NCBI GenBank assembly: GCA_029931535.1
Contig: JAQPZY010000809.1
Coordinates: 62,001 to 126,000 of the forward strand
Length of the DNA: 64,000 nt
Reading direction: 5' to 3'
Source of the DNA: Margaritifera margaritifera
Lineage: Eukaryota > Mollusca > Bivalvia > Unionida > Margaritiferidae
The translations under genes and the position numbers were made by a program. Below the pieces are notes generated by a model. The model had not been told where the DNA came from. It did not search any database and saw nothing but the letters and a program-made list of their open reading frames with translations. Below, piece by piece: positions 24,601 to 31,235 of the stretch (within the stretch, counting starts at the first letter, position 1; every line of letters begins with the position of its first letter).

Positions 24601-26497
24601 CTCACAGGACAGTGAAAATGTGATAACTTTACACATCAGTCAGTCAAATACTTGCTCAGTCCAATTTCCAGTGTAAACATTGTGTTATCGACAACCACAG
24701 AGAACTTAAAACAACTGAAAACTCAAAAAAAAAAATACAGGCCTGCAGTGATTTAAGTTTTTAGACATTGTGTATTTAGTAATAAATCAGTCATTAACAC
24801 AAGTATACTCTCAGTGTATAGATTGTATTTTATTTTTGATACAGATCCACATTTTAATAACTTGAACTCATCACTTGAACTCAATGTGGAAAGTCTTTTA
24901 AATGATCCTGGTCCATATGGAGTACCTCATTCCAGGGAGACAATTGGAGGGCGTATACCTCATACAGATTATGCACAGACAATACTACAGCAATCAAGTG
25001 AGGACACTCCTCAAGGAAATGGTGCACAGACAATACTACAGCAATCAAGTGAGGACACTTCTCAAGGAAATGGTGCACAGACAATACTACAGCAATCAGG
25101 TGAGGACACTACTCAAGGAAATGGTGCCAACAGAATGGATGTTGAGGCTCTTCACAATACAGTTAGGAAAGAGCCCTACCTATCAACTCCAGGTAAAGTT
25201 TTTTTTAGGCATTTCTGCATGGTAGACTTACCAAATGGGTAATTTTAAAAGTTTTAGCTTAAAAGAATTACACATATGAAATATGATTGTTCAGCAGTCT
25301 CTGAAAGTTCCAGTTCCAAAGGAACATGTTACAGACAAGGATGCATCACTATACTCTGTTCAATTCTTCTCTCTTTTTCATAAGAATTAACTTTAAAAAA
25401 ATCTGTAATCACATGGGCTGATGCAGTAATATTTATTGTAAAAGCCCATATATTTCCCAAATTAGTGATACATATACCGGTAATGCCAATCATAACCACT
25501 TTTTCTGTCTATTATAGCCAATTTACCAAGACTCCAACTTCACACCAAGGCAAAAAAGCAAAATGGTGTTGCTGCTGCTGCAGCCAATTCTTTTGAAAAT
25601 GTAGTTAGAGCAGAGCTGCCTGAAGTCAACTCACTGCATAATCAAAAATCAGGACCCAAAATCCTAGATCTGGATGAAACTGGTGTAAAGAAGGTTGTTC
25701 CACAAAAGGATTCATCACCACAAATAACAGGAGTTGGAACAAAGAAGACAAATGAAGATTGTATGAAGACGGTAAAAATGCAGCATGAAATGGACTCGCT
25801 ACAGAATCATCAATCTCAGACATGCCAATTCACAGATATTGACAGAACATGTTTAAAGGAGGTTTTCCTACAGACAAATTTTCCTACAGAACATGAACAA
25901 ATGACAGGAGTTGGGACAAGTAAGACAGATCAGGATGGTATGAACAAGTTCAATTCCAAATCTCTGAGAAGAATGAAGACAGCCAAGAACAGAAAACTAA
26001 ACTCAGTCAATAAGTTAGCTGCGGCTTCTGCATCAAACTCAGGGTGTACATCTCAGGGAAAAGAGGAAGACATGAAACAAAATAATTGTATATGTGCAAT
26101 GTGCCCTGATGAAACAAAGATATCCCCCATGATGCCATCACCATTATGTTCATCATGTAAGGCTTTTAGGTTTCTAAACAGGTCTTCTTCTTTGTCCTTG
26201 GAGTCTTTGCTTTATTCAAATTCCAAGATAGGTGATAATACAGGACTACAGGTTCAAACCTACCCAACAGTAGGCAGGACTGGTCATGTTGAAAGAGAGT
26301 TGCACCAATGTTGGCTGGAAGATTCTTCTTTGGGGCAGGAGAGTATGCTTACTGCTGTTGATGGTGCAGGTGATGCCAAAGTTCCAAACCTTGCAGAATT
26401 CTTTTCTCTTCATTCATTGAAATCCTTAGTCATAGCAGAATATACTGTGCAAAAATATAAAAGAAGTCTTTCATGTCCAACACTTCACCAGAAATAA
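5060..26497 (+). CDS. Single-pass membrane protein gene, 3' part; join of 7 (possibly 8) exons
   Basis: Predicted join: 5060-5093 (doubtful), 5337-5418, 8248-8369, 16671-16829, 18939-18974, 21456-21491, 24845-25192, 25518-26497. With all eight the coding length is 1797 nt, 598 codons plus TAA, with every junction in phase. Order in the product: a short polar, N-glycosylatable (NGT) juxtamembrane segment, one hydrophobic helix (VGGPIVGVGLIVGLILY) followed by QRYRRR, which as a stop-transfer signal places the rest in the cytosol, then a polar tail of about 530 residues. The tail holds three 17-residue repeats, a duplicated MTGVGT segment and a CAMC-x14-CSSC cluster. Ectodomain exons and the promoter are not seen. 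The organisation suggests a receptor or adhesion protein tail, but I recognise no family and assign no function. Introns are up to 8.3 kb and repeat-filled. Confidence 0.6.
5337..5418 (+). CDS. Exon encoding polar juxtamembrane segment
   Basis: The acceptor is TTTATTTCAG and the donor is AAAAG|GTTAAT, a weaker match. The 82-bp exon is phase 1 in and phase 2 out and reads EKNQDGYKNGTGQRDINNIR and onward, rich in Asn, Gly and charged residues, with one N-glycosylation sequon (NGT). Its two leftover bases AG plus the T at 8248 make a serine codon and continue into the transmembrane exon. This phase agreement is the main support for including it. Confidence 0.5.
5419..6099. other. Intron sequence, no feature
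   Basis: AT-rich intronic sequence between the 5337 exon and the LINE relic. Nothing recognised. Confidence 0.3.
6100..6900 (-). mobile_element. Non-LTR reverse transcriptase relic (Jockey/CR1-like) in intron
   Basis: On the minus strand, in three frames, pieces of a LINE reverse transcriptase appear in the right order: a linker (about 6840-6600), CDGIGPKLLKLSAPVI (about 6510-6450), LLKCAEVQPIYKSG and SSYRPISVLPTLSK (6390-6280), then MGVVYLDFKKVFDVADHNIL (about 6200-6140), which is the first catalytic aspartate block. Downstream fingers, the YADD box and the endonuclease are absent. Frameshifts separate the blocks, so it is dead. It lies antisense to the host gene. Clade placement is by eye from the SSYRPIS and KLSAPVI wording. 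Confidence 0.7.
6901..7470. other. Intron sequence, no feature
   Basis: AT-rich, with an ATTAAATAATTAAATAATT run near 7085. No coding signal. Confidence 0.3.
7471..7752 (+). repeat. 32-bp minisatellite, ~9 units
   Basis: Nine consecutive copies of a 32-bp unit, AAATGAACACCAACCTATAA then ATGTGTACCGGT. Most copies differ at only one to three sites. The fifth copy lacks two bases, and the second and ninth have TTTAC for TGTAC. The low divergence suggests recent turnover and likely length polymorphism. It lies inside the intron before the transmembrane exon. Confidence 0.9.
7753..8247. other. Intron end before the transmembrane exon
   Basis: AT-rich intron. The last 30 bases form a strong polypyrimidine tract (TCTTTCTTCCTTTTCAG) feeding the acceptor at 8246-8247. 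Confidence 0.5.
8248..8369 (+). CDS. Transmembrane exon
   Basis: The 122-bp exon has a strong acceptor (long pyrimidine tract then TTTTCAG) and a consensus donor, AAGT|GTAAGT. Phase 2 in, phase 1 out. It reads DNDWFRMFGYVGG, then PIVGVGLIVGLILY, then QRYRRRNGHNRHK. That is a 17-20 residue hydrophobic helix with small-residue GxxxG-like spacing, capped by a cluster of basic residues that would lie on the cytosolic side by the positive-inside rule. GxxxG patterns are often helix-packing sites, so dimerisation in the membrane is a possible inference. Confidence 0.75.
8540..8965 (+). repeat. Short copy of composite repeat (no tandem core)
   Basis: The left part (8560-8720) matches 12055-12230, sharing words such as GGTTATGTTTCATTTTCTGG versus GGTTATGTTGCATTTTCTGG and ATCACACC(T/A)GTTT. 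The right part (8812-8965) matches 12775-12925 (GAGTACAAGTAACATTCTTC versus GAATACAAGTATCATTCTTC, then GATTGGCTCA). Between the two parts there is only about 90 bp of A/T-rich filler, whereas the 12-kb copy carries a 540-bp tandem core there. Confidence 0.7.
10096..11240 (+). repeat. Tandem-array element, ~145-bp units x ~7, block 1
   Basis: It opens with a near-perfect hairpin at 10100-10126 (GCTCTGCTGGTC paired with GACCAGAAGAGC) and a single-copy head. Then come about seven diverged units of about 145 bp, each with CTAGTTGGTCCTAAATGAAA, a CCAATATGGTCACC-like word, CCATCTTGAAAATC, TTATCACTACTCCT and ACATGGGGTTTTCAC. It closes with a conserved tail (GATGGTTTCAACACTCA) and a small hairpin, AGTCCCTTCAAAGGACT at 11221-11237. 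It has no coding capacity. The architecture of head hairpin, internal satellite and tail hairpin resembles the satellite-bearing, Helentron-like non-autonomous elements described in bivalves (pearl/CvA type). Confidence 0.7.
11400..11990 (+). repeat. ~165-bp tandem array, ~4 units
   Basis: Four units are marked by GACAATTCATTCTGCAACA-like words near 11420, 11587, 11753 and 11917, and by TTGGGGTCAAGGTCACAGTC in between, so the period is about 165 bp. Each unit also holds TTCATTTGCTTATATTT and CCCTTGATGGATT. The units differ from those of the 145-bp array next door, although both lie in the same composite region. Confidence 0.7.
12040..12940 (+). repeat. Composite repeat with 3-unit tandem core and tail hairpin, block 2
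   Basis: The outer parts match the short copy at 8540-8965. The core at 12235-12650 holds three units of the same ~145-bp satellite as block 1. The tail (GGTTTCAACACTCAGCAG, TCTTATCTTGAATTCCTGG) ends in the hairpin AGTCCC-TTTGA-GGGACT at 12753-12769. The stem stays paired here and in the 28.27-kb copy, although the bases differ between copies. A 111-codon plus-strand reading at 12547-12882 runs across the core and tail and is not a gene. Confidence 0.7.
13060..14035 (+). repeat. ~135-bp tandem array with TCAAAGGTCAAGGTCA boxes, 7 units
   Basis: Seven units start near 13068, 13199, 13336, 13479, 13620, 13744 and 13879, marked by GATGGCTTGCACTTGGGGTA and variants. Each unit carries GGGTCAAAGGTCAAGGTCA or a close form, then GTGACTGAAAGA and TTTCTGCACAATAA. 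AGGTCA half sites recur several times per unit, often with no spacer or a short one. AGGTCA is the core of nuclear-receptor response elements, so the array is a dense set of potential sites. Binding is conjecture. Confidence 0.8.
14265..15407. mobile_element. 1143-bp DNA transposon, 13-bp TIRs, 6-bp target duplication
   Basis: Bases 14265-14277 (CATACCTGTCAAC) are exactly inverted at 15395-15407, and the whole is flanked by direct AGTTTA (14259-14264 and 15408-15413). A sequence like the right terminal ~65 bp (CGTACAAATTACGGGATTCTCGTACAAG-like, ending GACAGGTATG) also occurs in the same orientation just inside the left end at 14300-14356. The left end therefore contains a miniature element of its own. 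A 167-codon open stretch starting at 14255 covers part of it but shows no transposase motif. The superfamily is uncertain, because a 6-bp duplication is shorter than the 8 bp of hAT. Confidence 0.75.
16671..16829 (+). CDS. First cytoplasmic-tail exon
   Basis: The 159-bp exon has acceptor GAATTTCAG and donor GAAG|GTTGGT. Phase 1 in and out. Only this frame is open, and it reads LWNVFKNEIIEYKVVKEVED, then ITFPHEVQLKTTENFDKADA and KASRFHQKFWHE. It is mixed-charge and probably helical at its start, with no motif that I recognise. The T left by the transmembrane exon plus GC makes a cysteine codon at the junction, close to the membrane, where such cysteines are often acylated (inference). Confidence 0.65.
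16880..17445 (+). repeat. ~60-bp pyrimidine-rich tandem repeat, ~9 units
   Basis: Nine units follow one another, marked by TCTGTTATCCTGCCCTTCTC and CCCTGCTTTATTTTCCTTG, with spacings of 50-69 bp and a mean of about 60. The + strand is C/T-rich. It begins only about 50 bp after the donor at 16830. Two long hydrophobic readings (16776-17189 and 16948-17157) are simply translations of this pyrimidine repeat. Confidence 0.85.
17446..18938. other. Intron remainder
   Basis: AT-rich. A small 28-bp tandem motif (GTGAATTTATTATG(A/G)G and similar) repeats about three times at 18795-18865. No other feature was seen before the polypyrimidine tract TTTCATTTCTTTTCTAG. Confidence 0.4.
18939..18974 (+). CDS. 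36-bp micro-exon A
   Basis: Exactly 36 bp between TTTCTTTTCTAG and the consensus donor GGGC|GTAAGT. Phase 1 in and out, adding 12 residues: a junction glycine, then TDRFPRIAYVG. Skipping it would keep the frame, so it could be a cassette exon. It contains one tyrosine in a PRIAYVG context but no recognised signalling motif. Confidence 0.6.
18975..19452. other. Intron, no feature
   Basis: AT-rich intron with nothing recognised. Confidence 0.3.
19453..19666. mobile_element. Double-hairpin MITE, copy 1 (TA-type)
   Basis: The ends are inverted: CTTATAAGTTGAGTC near 19463-19477 pairs with GACCTGACTTATAAG near 19640-19653, and both run out into TATATA. Inside, two hairpins stand side by side (about 19490-19545 and 19572-19626), both built on ACATAGACCC(A/T)GATCTGC-like arms, the second better preserved. 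It is the same family as 23713-23927. The termini and TA-rich insertion site suit a Tc1/mariner or pogo-related MITE. It is non-coding. Confidence 0.75.
19667..21455. other. Intron with (AAT)n/(ATT)n tract
   Basis: AT-rich intron. Bases 20276-20364 hold (AAT)n followed by (ATT)n, which could fold back on itself. Nothing else was recognised. A good pyrimidine tract, TTTCTTTCCTTTCCACAG, precedes the next exon. Confidence 0.45.
21456..21491 (+). CDS. 36-bp micro-exon B
   Basis: A second exon of exactly 36 bp, acceptor CTTTCCACAG and donor TCTG|GTGAGT, phase 1 in and out. It adds a proline codon at the junction and then MRQQRKASNVS. RKAS fits a basophilic-kinase site (R-x-x-S/T or R-K-x-S), which is weak evidence on its own. 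As with micro-exon A, inclusion or skipping would be frame-neutral. Confidence 0.6.
21623..21669 (+). repeat. (ATT)n microsatellite
   Basis: About fifteen uninterrupted TTA/ATT units, with no sequence function apparent. Confidence 0.95.
22085..22600 (+). repeat. Degenerate ~148-bp and ~45-bp tandem repeats
   Basis: Three diverged ~148-bp units are marked by GGCTGAGCTTGTGAA-like words near 22092, 22251 and 22402, and by CAAGATATCAG and CAGATTTTGAT. They are followed by three short units of GAATTCA(G/A)TTATGAG(A/C) plus ATGCATGTTAAT. It is an old array inside the intron. Confidence 0.6.
22600..22695 (-). repeat. tRNA-derived SINE fragment
   Basis: On the minus strand, TGGCTTGGTGG (22677-22667) fits a polymerase III A box. 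GGTTTGATTTT (22633-22623) fits a B box with the usual C lost, about 33 bases further on. A CAT triplet sits where an anticodon would be, in ACTCATGAT. The folds are too imperfect for a working tRNA, so I call it a SINE head. Its downstream part (ACTATCTGATCA) recurs at about 39045-39060. Confidence 0.55.
22696..23712. other. Intron, no feature
   Basis: Slightly less AT-rich around 22700-22960. The direct pair GTACTTTCAGTAGGAGTTTTAC / TTACTTTCAGTAGGAGTTTTAC lies near 22996-23041. No coding signal. Confidence 0.35.
23713..23927. mobile_element. Double-hairpin MITE, copy 2
   Basis: The terminal arms TTATAAGTCGAGTCC and GGACTCGACTTATAA are perfectly inverted. The left internal hairpin has 20-bp perfectly paired arms, GCACAGACCCAGATCTGCCA at 23755-23774 and its exact complement at 23788-23807, with a 13-base loop. 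A second, eroded hairpin follows at about 23845-23900. It is clearly the same family as 19453-19666 but better preserved on its left half. Confidence 0.8.
23928..24844. other. Intron, no feature
   Basis: AT-rich, with a G-run at about 24306-24316. Nothing else. Confidence 0.35.
24845..25192 (+). CDS. Tail exon with three 17-residue repeats
   Basis: The 348-bp exon has acceptor TTTTGATACAG and donor CCAG|GTAAAG, phase 1 in and out. It starts PHFNNLNSSLELNVESLLND. At 24970-25122 come three consecutive 51-bp units encoding AQTILQQSSEDTPQGNG, with T/S and S/G substitutions at single positions. It ends with RMDVEALHNTVRKEPYLSTP. The repeats are nearly identical at the DNA level, so the unit number probably changes easily. 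They are Gln/Ser/Thr-rich, with acidic SSEDT patches typical of casein-kinase-2 sites (inference). An antisense open stretch here is only a shadow. Confidence 0.75.
25193..25517. other. Short intron
   Basis: A 325-bp intron between GTAAAG and ATTATAG, the shortest in the gene. No other feature. Confidence 0.6.
25518..26497 (+). CDS. Terminal coding exon, Ser/Lys-rich tail with Cys cluster
   Basis: It opens after TCTATTATAG and runs 980 bp to TAA at 26495-26497 with no interruption. The first 81 codons are open upstream of the first in-exon ATG at 25763, which is internal and not a start. A segment ending QITGVGTKKTNEDCMK is repeated about 60 codons later as QMTGVGTSKTDQDGMN, with similar flanks (LDETGVKKV / IDRTCLKEV). 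A lysine-rich stretch (SLRRMKTAKNRKL) could act as a nuclear or membrane-surface signal. Cysteines at 26093, 26102, 26147 and 26156 make C-x2-C-x14-C-x2-C, a zinc-ribbon-like spacing, with one more Cys at 26087. The end is SLSCPTLHQK. The family is unknown. Confidence 0.72.
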
Positions 26498-26832
26498 TTT
26501 TAATTAGAAACCTTTTTAGATGAAATAATTTTCACTGATGAAATGTTAATCAAATCTTGTTAATTATCTTTTAAGACAGCACAGCTATGAATCAAATTAC
26601 ATGAGACCTAAAACCTGTTATAATTTAGTAAATTGGATTTTTAACTGGAATTCTTCCTCCACAACTGTTACATCTAGCACTGAAACATGTTTAGAAAAAA
26701 ACTAACATGAGCAGAATAACAAAGAAATGGATGTCTAGCTTAGCATCATATGCAATTTCAAACTGATGTTTGATGATTTAGAAATTGGTTGCGTCAGATT
26801 GGTTCATCAAACTTTATAAATATAGTACAGAC

Positions 26833-26921
26833 AATAAATGCAACAAATTATTAATGATTACTAGATCAAACATTCCCAACCCTATTGTTTTGGCATGTGC
26901 CAAGCCCATGCCTGGAATAAA
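26833..26921 (+). promoter_or_regulatory. Candidate polyadenylation signals
   Basis: AATAAA occurs at 26833-26838 and again at 26916-26921, 340-420 bp after the stop codon, with T/GT-rich sequence following the second (TTGATTGATGTTTGTTTCTC). Either would give a 3' UTR of ordinary length. Confidence 0.4.
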
Positions 26922-27450
26922 ATCTCTTGATTGATGTTTGTTTCTCTTTTAACTGACTTGATGAATCTTATGCATTTTATGTAACTTCATCAGGATAGTT
27001 TTTGATGACTTTTGACAACTTAGTAGATGTTTTCCAATATTTTGTTTCTGCAGGTAAAATTGTGTTTTCTCATTAAATGTTTTTAATTGATCATCATTTA
27101 AGTTTCACTTTCACTGATTGGTTGGTTGGTTAATTACAATACTTTGTCATTTTGTGAAACCAAGCAGAATATAGTTCAAGGAGTCAAAAGAGGACTCAGT
27201 GCTTGATAAATAATTGTAACGTCTTTTGGTGTAAACCATCAGGGATGATAATCCATATGGTCCTTATTAATTATATCCGATTGATATGTAGTCTCGTAAG
27301 AGTTATCCAATATCAAAACTCTTTGCATAGAAATGCTTATAAGGTCTACTCCATCAAAGATATACAATGAAAGGCATTAGGAGCAAATAGCCATGGAATA
27401 TAGAGAGCCTAGTGTTATGACACAATGCAAAATGTTTGATTACTTTCAAT
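26922..27450. other. No recognisable feature
   Basis: AT-rich sequence between the gene end and the next tandem-array element. Confidence 0.3.
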
Positions 27451-27464
27451 TTTAGGACCCTACA

Positions 27465-28296
27465 GTTTTTTGCACTGCTGGTCATAGACCAGAAGAACTT
27501 ATGCAATGGCCTTTTGTGCATTGTCCGTTACCATACGTTTCTTATTGCCCGCAGTTCCTAAACTACTGAGAGGATTGCCATGAACATTTACAAACACATT
27601 TATGCCAGGTCTAGTCTAACTGGTTCTAAATTAAAATGATGCCTTTGCACATCCAATATGGCCAACAAAGCAACCATCTTGAAAACCTTATTATCGCTGC
27701 TACTCCGGAGTGGCTAGTCATATCAACATGGGGTTTTCATTACAAGACTTTGTATGATGTCTTGCTGATACTAAATGAAAATGGTGCCAATCTGACATCA
27801 ATATGCCACCACAGCAGCCATCTTGAAAATCTTATTATCACTAATACTCCTGAATGTTTGATCATATTGACATGGATATTCACTCAAATGGTCCTAATGA
27901 AAATGGTACCAACCTGACATCTAATATGTCAGTCATTGTGGCTATCTTGTAAATCTTATTATCACTACTCCTCATGCATGTATGGTCATATTCACAAGGG
28001 ATTTACAGTTAAAGGCCTCTAATTGTGTAGAGTTTATCATAAAAGAAAATGCAGCCCCTAAATATCCAGTATGTCCTCTACCATGGCCATCTTGATAATC
28101 CTGTCATTACTGTTCTTGAATGGATGGGCACACAAAAGATAGTTTTGTTACAAATTTGGTATGTTGCAGTTTCTCAAAAATATCAGGGATGGTTTCAGTA
28201 CTCAGCTGTTTAAATGAAGAAACATACTCGTCTTGGATTCATTGAAGTTCTTTTCAGCCAGTAGAGCATCTGTCCCTTCGAGGGACTCATTTTATT
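27465..28296 (+). repeat. Tandem-array element, block 3 (~4 units)
   Basis: It has the same head hairpin as block 1 (GCACTGCTGGTC with GACCAGAAGAAC, 27472-27498). Four ~145-bp units follow, marked near 27608, 27758, 27888 and 28025, then the tail (GGATGGTTTCAGTACTCAGC) and a perfect tail hairpin, GTCCCT-TCG-AGGGAC, at 28272-28286. It is in the same orientation as blocks 1, 2 and 4 and is non-coding. Confidence 0.7.
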
Positions 28297-28369
28297 TAAA
28301 CGTGCCACTTGGCTAGAAAGCTTAAATTGAGAAAGGTCACATCACACTAATCACATTCCTAGTGCTTCA

Positions 28370-30460
28370 GATTTTTAGCCCTGCTGGTCCTATGCGATGG
28401 CCTGTTGTCTGTTATCCATCTATAATCCATCGTTCATCTATCTGTTAGCAAAAGTTTGTTATCACTACTCCTCCTCAACTAATTTGAGGATTGCCATGAA
28501 ACTTTACTTACACATTCATAACAAAGTCTAGTTGGTCCTAAATGAAAATGTTGCCATTCAGATATCCAATATGGCTGCTGTTTTGGCCATCTTGAGAATC
28601 TTATTGTTACTTTGAAAGAGATGGACTCATTGACATGGGTTTTTCACTAAAATACTTTTTTTGTTGTTTACTTGGTCCTAAATAAAAATGGTGATGATCT
28701 GACATTCATTATGGCCACCATGATGGCCATCCTGAAAATCTTATTGCTACTCCTGAACAGATGTTCCTATCAACATGGTATTTTCACAAAGGACTTCTTA
28801 GATGTCTAGTTGATTCTAAATGAAAATGGTGCTGATCTGACATCCAATATGACCACCATATCAGCCAGTTTGAAAATCTTGTTACTGATTCTCATCCTTA
28901 ATGGATGGTCATAGCAACATGATGTTTTCACAAAAAGACTTGCGATATTTTGTTGGTCATGAATGAAAACTGTGTAAATCTGACATCCAATATGACACCA
29001 TGGTGGCTATCTTGAACAATTTTATCACTACTTTTCCTGCCATGGGTCTTTCACTAAAAGACTTTTCTAATGATATCTAGTTGGTCCTAACTGAAAATGG
29101 TGCCCCTGGGACATACAATATGGCTGCCACAGTGACCATCTTGAAAATCTGTTTTAGCTACTCCCGAGAAGATCATTATAACAACATTAAATTTTCACCA
29201 AAAGACTTCTTATGTTGTCTGGTTGAGTCTAAATTAAAATGTTGCTGATCTGACATCTAAAACGGCTACCATGAAAACTGTGCTGATAAATGGTGGCCAT
29301 CTTGAACATCTTTTTATCACTACTCCTCTTGAAGGTATTGTCATAGTGACATGGGGTTTTAACTAAGACACTTCTCACTATATGTAGTTTGGTCCAATAT
29401 GAAAAAGAAGCCAATGTCATTTCCCAAAATTTGAAAAATCTTGTAACAGCTACTTTACCTAAAAGCCCACTTTTTTCTTGAAATATATAGTTACTCCTAT
29501 ATTAAATTAATGCTAATCTAACTCATCTATATATGGCTACTTCTTCTGACTGTATAGCAATATGAAGCTGGTTCTGATTAAAAATAGGGTTCATCTAACC
29601 TTCAACATATCACCATAGTAACCATCTTGAAAATCTTGTTGTCATTACTCCTCTAGTATGAATGGTCAATTTTTGATGGGGGGTTTTAACTGAAACACTT
29701 CATGCAGTACTTTCATTGGCCCTGAATGAAAATGGTGCACATCTGACCATCAACATATCCACACTTTTGTGAAGGAAGTTTGAAAACTAGACATAATTGA
29801 CCTTGGAGTCAAGTGAAAGGTTGTTGCTTGCATTTTTGTACTTCAATGAGTATATACATACAATTGTGAATTTTGCCCAGACTCTATATTTAGTTGCATT
29901 CCAGTGAACAAGTTAATAGTGAGCATTCTGACATTGATTTTAAGGTCCAGGGTATGAACTCCGATTTTAGCTTTACTTGCTTTTGAGCATCAGGTAACAC
30001 AGACAAGTGTGAAAATGGATTTTTTTAAAATATAAAACCCAGCTTGTGGATATATCTAATGAATACTTTGAATGATGCCACTAAAATAACTTTGTTGTTG
30101 TTCTTTTTTAAAGAAATAATTATTTATTTATAGATTTGACCAAACTTAGCATGTGGGTATATCTTGACATTATCTTAGATAAGTTCACCGATTTTCTATC
30201 CATGATATCAGGTTCAAGATCAAAGGTCATGACAATGAATTTTGTACTGCACTGACAGGTAGCTTTTGAACATAATAAGTCAGATAGAGAAGAAAATATT
30301 ATAAAATTTGGTATGTTGGAGCTTCTCAAGAATGTCTCAAATGGTTTCAATACTCAGCAATTAAAAAGAATTAAAGGACAGTAGAAATGAACTTATCTTT
30401 GATTCCTGTAAATCATTTTTTGGCCATTAGAGCATCAGTCCTTTTAAATGACTTCTTTGA
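28370..30460 (+). repeat. Tandem-array element, block 4 (~8 units plus extension)
   Basis: The head (TTTTTAGCCCTGCTGGTCC) has lost the second hairpin arm. About eight ~140-bp units run from 28520 to about 29790 (CTAGTTGGTCCTAAATGAAA, CCATCTTGAAAATC and ACATGGGGTTTTCAC words). A stretch with GGTCAAGATCAAAGGTCATG follows (about 29800-30330), then the usual tail (ATGGTTTCAATACTCAGCA) and a decayed tail hairpin at 30438-30453. This is the largest copy in the window. Confidence 0.68.
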
Positions 30461-31235
30461 ACACTTTCTAAAATCTATGTTATTATTCACAAATTTGACC
30501 CCAAATATATATGAAACCAATTTAGCAAAATAAATTTTTTCTTATCAAGTGGTGTATACCCTTTTATTTTGTTGAACTTTAATCTTTTGAAGTTTTTTTC
30601 CCCTTTTATACACCCACTATAAGGTGAAGTATATTATGTTATGATGTTGTACATATTATTGTTAACTTTTTACCAAACTACTCATTTCACTAAATGCAGG
30701 CACTACACAGCCAGTATAACTAAGCTAATGTGTTATCGTTGATTAATAATGTTACAGATGCTGCTCCCTAAAGTCTCAGGTTCCTCCCCTAGCTACCGCA
30801 TGTAATGTTTCTTGTCTTTTCTTTGAGTTGTTTACAGAGAATTGGAACTTTTTGGGTTTCAGAAACCTTCTGATTAAAAGGCTGTTTGTGTAGTTTTGCT
30901 GTCATGCATCTAATATTGGGAGCGTTACCATGTTGCCTGCACTGGAACAGAGTGACTGTAAATAATTAGGAACAGAGTTATTTGATATCTCGTACATTAA
31001 GTTGTTTTTGTTTTTTTAAATGATTTTGATCTTTATTTGGAAGTACTTTTAATGTATCCACTAAGTTTACCCTGGTTTCTGACTGGTCCAATATTAACCT
31101 GAAAGCTCTTTTTTTAAAGACATGCTTGTTTTCGTATCTTCTTTTTTGTGTATAACCCATGCTGTATTCATCATTGTCATTAGCGTGCAACCCAAGGCAG
31201 TGTTGCTGTAGATGTTAGTTGGCACCAGTAGATGT
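30461..31235. other. No gene; short repeat fragment
   Basis: Bases 30605-30645 (CACCCACTATAAGGTGAAGTATATTATGTTAT) resemble 12990-13022 (GTCCGCCATAAGGTGGAGCA then TATCATGTTAT), so this region also shares sequence with the right edge of the block-2 region. Nothing else was recognised. Confidence 0.4.

Noticed and set aside
24881..25225. Open readings in the other frame and on the minus strand across the 51-bp repeats
   Set aside because: 51 is a multiple of 3, so an open unit stays open in several frames. The exon with matching splice phases explains the locus.
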